Assembly (NCBI GenBank): GCA_016705245.1
Contig: JADIYM010000009.1
Location: forward strand, 209,924 to 273,923
Direction: 5' to 3'
DNA: 64,000 nt
Source: Blastocatellia bacterium
GTDB lineage: Bacteria; Acidobacteriota; Blastocatellia; UBA7656; JADIYM01
This document shows positions 63,403 to 64,000 of this stretch, piece by piece. Made by a program: the position numbers and the translations under genes. The first letter of the stretch is position 1. The number at the start of each line of letters is the position of its first letter. The notes below the pieces were generated by a model that was given only the letters and a program-made list of their open reading frames with translations, had not been told where the DNA came from and made no database searches.

Positions 63403-64000
63403 ATGACCGTGACCGCCAACGACGTGTTGAAGGAGCTCAAGTCACTTGGAACCGAAGCCTACGCCGAGATGATGCGGAGGCACCTGTCCGTCGACCCGAT
63501 CTACGGCGTAAAGGTCGAGGACATGAAGAAGATCCAGAAGCGGATCAAGAAGGACTACCAGCTCGCTCTCGACCTGTACGACTCGGGCGTCTACGACGCC
63601 ATGTACCTCGCGGGCCTCATTGCGGACGACGAGGCGATGACGAAGAAAGACCTCGAGAAGTGGGTGACCACCGCGAAGAGCCCGGGCATCAGCGAATACA
63701 CGGTGCCGTGGGTGGCGTCCGAAGGTCGCTACGGCATGGAGCTCGGCCTCAAGTGGATCGACTCGAAAAAGGAAACGATCGCGTCGTCGGGCTGGCAGAC
63801 GCTCGCGTGCCTCGTGGCGATCAAGGAGGACGCGGACCTCGACGTGAAGGCGCTTGGCGCGCTGCTCGACCGGGTCGCGAAGACGATCCACGACCAGCCC
63901 AACCGGGTGAAATACACGATGAACGGTTTCGTGATCGCGGTAGGTGGCTACGTCGAGCCGCTGACGAAGAAGGCAACGGAGGTCGCGAAGAAGATCGGCA
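63403..64000 (+). CDS. AlkD-like DNA alkylation repair protein, truncated by the window end
   Basis: The frame is open from ATG 63403 (AAGGAG six bases upstream) to the window edge, at least 199 residues. HEAT-like helical repeats are visible: VYDAMYLAGLIADDEAMTKK, TVPWVASEGRYGMELGLKWI, and GWQTLACLVAIKEDADLDVK. This pattern fits the AlkD-like family (COG4912) that removes bulky or cationic alkyl adducts. The C-terminus is not in the window, so catalytic residues cannot all be checked. It is divergent from the DinB-like gene. Confidence 0.8.
   Translation, partial: MTVTANDVLKELKSLGTEAYAEMMRRHLSVDPIYGVKVEDMKKIQKRIKKDYQLALDLYDSGVYDAMYLAGLIADDEAMTKKDLEKWVTTAKSPGISEYTVPWVASEGRYGMELGLKWIDSKKETIASSGWQTLACLVAIKEDADLDVKALGALLDRVAKTIHDQPNRVKYTMNGFVIAVGGYVEPLTKKATEVAKKIG

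Overview
The window is 64 kb of high-GC bacterial chromosome around the replication origin. The conserved core is dnaN-dnaA on the minus strand facing rpmH-rnpA-yidD-yidC-jag-mnmE-mnmG-rsmG-parA-parB-bactofilin-selD on the plus strand. The gene content (tricorn protease, Ku/LigD end joining, CdaA/YbbR, type IV pilus retraction ATPases, PerR with AhpC/AhpD, a selenocysteine SelD) and the abundant palindromic intergenic repeats suggest a Gram-negative-type heterotroph, possibly Acidobacteriota. That placement is an inference; no rRNA is present to confirm it.

Layout. 1-6 kb: a truncated secreted PPC-domain protein, an HD hydrolase, a VOC protein, a secreted unknown, then a MerR/TPR gene translationally coupled to ku. 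6-12 kb: ligD divergent from ku, an SDR/DUF2867 protein, a DMT exporter, an NTF2-like protein. 12-13 kb: a RAYT (REP-associated tyrosine transposase) gene between two REPIN-like elements, one interrupted by a 75-base poly-G tract. 13-26 kb: tricorn protease (one frameshift), small accessory genes, a B12-binding radical SAM enzyme, a lipoprotein coupled to a DASS transporter, an NHL-repeat secreted protein. 26-32 kb: typA, glnA, mutT, cdaR-like ybbR (one frameshift) and cdaA. 32-41 kb: tRNA-Leu(CAA), a WD40-PilT fusion, a canonical pilT and an ankyrin gene, the perR-ahpC-ahpD oxidative-stress cluster, a CNNM/CBS protein. 41-57 kb: origin region and the rpmH to selD run, then an FHA-MarR regulator. 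57-64 kb: a CysQ-like phosphatase, an AlkZ-related protein, an E1-alpha-like TPP enzyme with an in-frame UGA, a DUF255 thioredoxin-like protein, a DinB-like protein and the start of an AlkD-like gene.

Functional links. Chromosome maintenance is concentrated here: DnaA boxes flank dnaA on both sides (possible bipartite oriC), and two parS-like sites lie between rsmG and parA. DNA repair genes recur (ku, ligD, mutT, AlkZ-related, AlkD-like). The most notable items are the selenocysteine codon hidden at the start of selD, the RAYT/REPIN system, and the two unusual domain fusions (WD40-PilT and FHA-MarR). Single-base indels in three otherwise intact genes, together with the poly-G run, suggest that base-level errors in the assembly should be excluded before calling pseudogenes.
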